Part shown: piece by piece, positions 63,039 through 64,000 of the stretch
Layout of the letters: each line of letters begins with the position of its first letter
Position numbering within the stretch: the stretch's first letter is position 1
Source of the DNA: Umbilicaria muhlenbergii
Taxonomy: Eukaryota; Ascomycota; Lecanoromycetes; Umbilicariales; Umbilicariaceae
DNA: 64,000 nt
Direction: 5' to 3'
NCBI GenBank assembly: GCA_000611775.1
Contig: KK106986.1
Span: 1,364,001-1,428,000 of the forward strand
Notes under the pieces: generated by a model
Told to the model about the DNA's origin: nothing
What the model saw: only the letters and a program-made list of their open reading frames with translations
Database searches by the model: none
Made by a program: the position numbers and the translations under genes

Positions 63039-63280
63039 AACAACAGATAAAGGAAGAATGTTGTTTTAAATGCAATAAACAGAGGCACCTTGCCTTAAAT
63101 TATTCAAACAAAGACAAAAAGAAAGAGACTTCAACATTAAAATGCATGCAATGAATCATATTCAACTCTGATTCTGATTCTGATTCTGAATCAGGTTTAG
63201 GAAAAGGCGTTCCCCTATCAAAGTCATGATAAGAATTGATGATAATCCCCTTGTAATATCAGCACTGATGATTAATGAAG
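63039..63280 (+). mobile_element. Gypsy gag/protease fragment between two C copies (fossil)
   Basis: A 242-base piece encoding a zinc-knuckle-like CFKCNKQRHLALN followed by an Asp/Ser repeat (SDSDSDSES) and the start of a protease-like region. It belongs to a Gypsy family not otherwise assigned here. It is a truncated remnant with breaks. Confidence 0.55.
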
Positions 63281-64000
63281 ACATGATTTGTTGAGTCTGA
63301 AAGCACTGTATAAGTGTTGAGTTCTGAATATTTAAAGAACTTCAAGATTTTCGCCACTTAAAAATTTACACACTTTAATAACTTTTGCACCTCAACAGAT
63401 ATGAAGAAACTTTCAATGCATAAGTTATAAAAAACAGTATTTTTTATTAATGTTAAATTAAAAGTTTCTTCATAACTGCTGTTGTTGTTAAGTTATATTT
63501 AATTCAAGTTTTCAATAGTGAAAAATCTTTTAAAAAAAGTCACATACTTTGAATAACTATTGCGCTTTTATACTTATGATATAACTTTCAGTTTATAAGT
63601 TGTAGAAGAAGCTATTAAACAGTTTTATAATTTAAAGTTTTTTTATAACTGTTGTTGTTAAAAGTTACATTGATTTCAAACTTTCAGTGACGAAAATTAC
63701 AACATTAATAAATAGACTTTTAATGACTTTTTGAATAACTCAACCACAACAACACATAAAAAGAAACTTTGTATAAGAAAACTCTTAAACAGCTTATTCT
63801 CTACAACTTATAAACTGAAAGTTATATTATAAGTATAAAAGCGCAATAGTTATTCAATATGCTAATATATTTATAATTAGTTAAAAGTTTTTTAATTCAT
63901 AACTATTGCAAATTAAAACTTATGAAGAAATCTTTAGTTTGTAAAGTGTACAGAATAAAAAGATTTAAAACTTTTCAATAAAAAGTTTTTTATTATTCAT
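63281..64000 (-). repeat. Repeat C, copy 4 (inverted, runs off right edge)
   Basis: An inverted copy lacking about 280 bases of one end. Arms are at about 63,552-63,606 and 63,798-63,855. Relative to its own flanks, the core is in the same orientation as copies 1 and 3. Copies 3 and 4 face each other around the small gag fragment. It continues beyond the window. Confidence 0.8.

Noticed and set aside
9900-64000. The low-GC block could be organelle DNA or use another genetic code.
   Set aside because: It is continuous with nuclear genes and made of LTR elements with paired LTRs and 5-base target duplications. Its composition is explained by RIP-like decay. No mitochondrial gene or rRNA is present.
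9530-64000. Hidden host genes such as effectors, biosynthetic genes or tRNAs in the AT-rich compartment.
   Set aside because: Every readable coding stretch was assigned to Gypsy, LINE or DNA-transposon proteins or to the antisense frame. No tRNA-like cloverleaf or intact non-transposon gene was seen by eye.

Overview
The window looks like nuclear DNA of a filamentous ascomycete (Pezizomycotina). The genes carry many short GT-AG introns of about 48-150 bases with CTGAC/CTAAC-type branch sites, the protein families are typical of that group, and the rest is dense Ty3/Gypsy retroelement fossil DNA marked by repeat-induced-point-mutation-like (RIP-like) C-to-T decay. I cannot name the species. 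All coordinates, splice sites and alignments were worked out by eye.

Bases 1-9,529 are an ordinary gene-dense segment of balanced composition with six host genes. They are the 5' part of an SQS1-type G-patch/R3H gene (minus, running off the left edge), the autophagy protease ATG4 (plus), a divergent H2B/H2A pair sharing a 601-base promoter, the complex I LYR subunit NDUFB9/B22 (minus), and KGD2, the lipoyl E2 of 2-oxoglutarate dehydrogenase (plus). The last two are divergent mitochondrial-protein genes sharing a 353-base promoter. All splice junctions were checked for reading phase.

From about 9.6 kb to the right edge (54 kb) I see no host gene. This AT-rich repeat compartment can be peeled into nested layers. 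Gypsy element B (5' LTR 9,984-17,131, 3' LTR from 35,746) holds element A inside its 5' LTR (10,029-16,247, target duplication AGAAT). It holds element D inside its pol region (19,684-32,673, minus, target duplication AAAAT). D in turn holds element E (20,401-27,231, plus, GATAG/GATAA). To the right are a 1.12-kb terminal-inverted-repeat repeat C (four copies), a pogo/Fot1-like DNA transposon H nested in one C copy, a Tad-like LINE fragment, and Gypsy pieces G, O, J and L. F, a minus-strand relative of E, carries a solo LTR of family B with target duplication GCAAG. An extremely AT-rich stretch lies at 43.4-50.9 kb, and a short CG-containing island at 51.37-52.03 kb escapes the decay.

The most interesting signals are these. 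Repeat C has 57-base inverted arms around a 192-base core, and that core is flipped in one of four copies. A conserved antisense reading frame with an acidic tail lies between the chromodomain and 3' LTR of the E/F Gypsy family. Two mutation regimes differ in sequence context (loss of TGG/CCA versus CpA-to-TpA). The family B LTRs carry a variable number of about 155-base units. The un-mutated palindromic island also stands out. I found no new host gene system.
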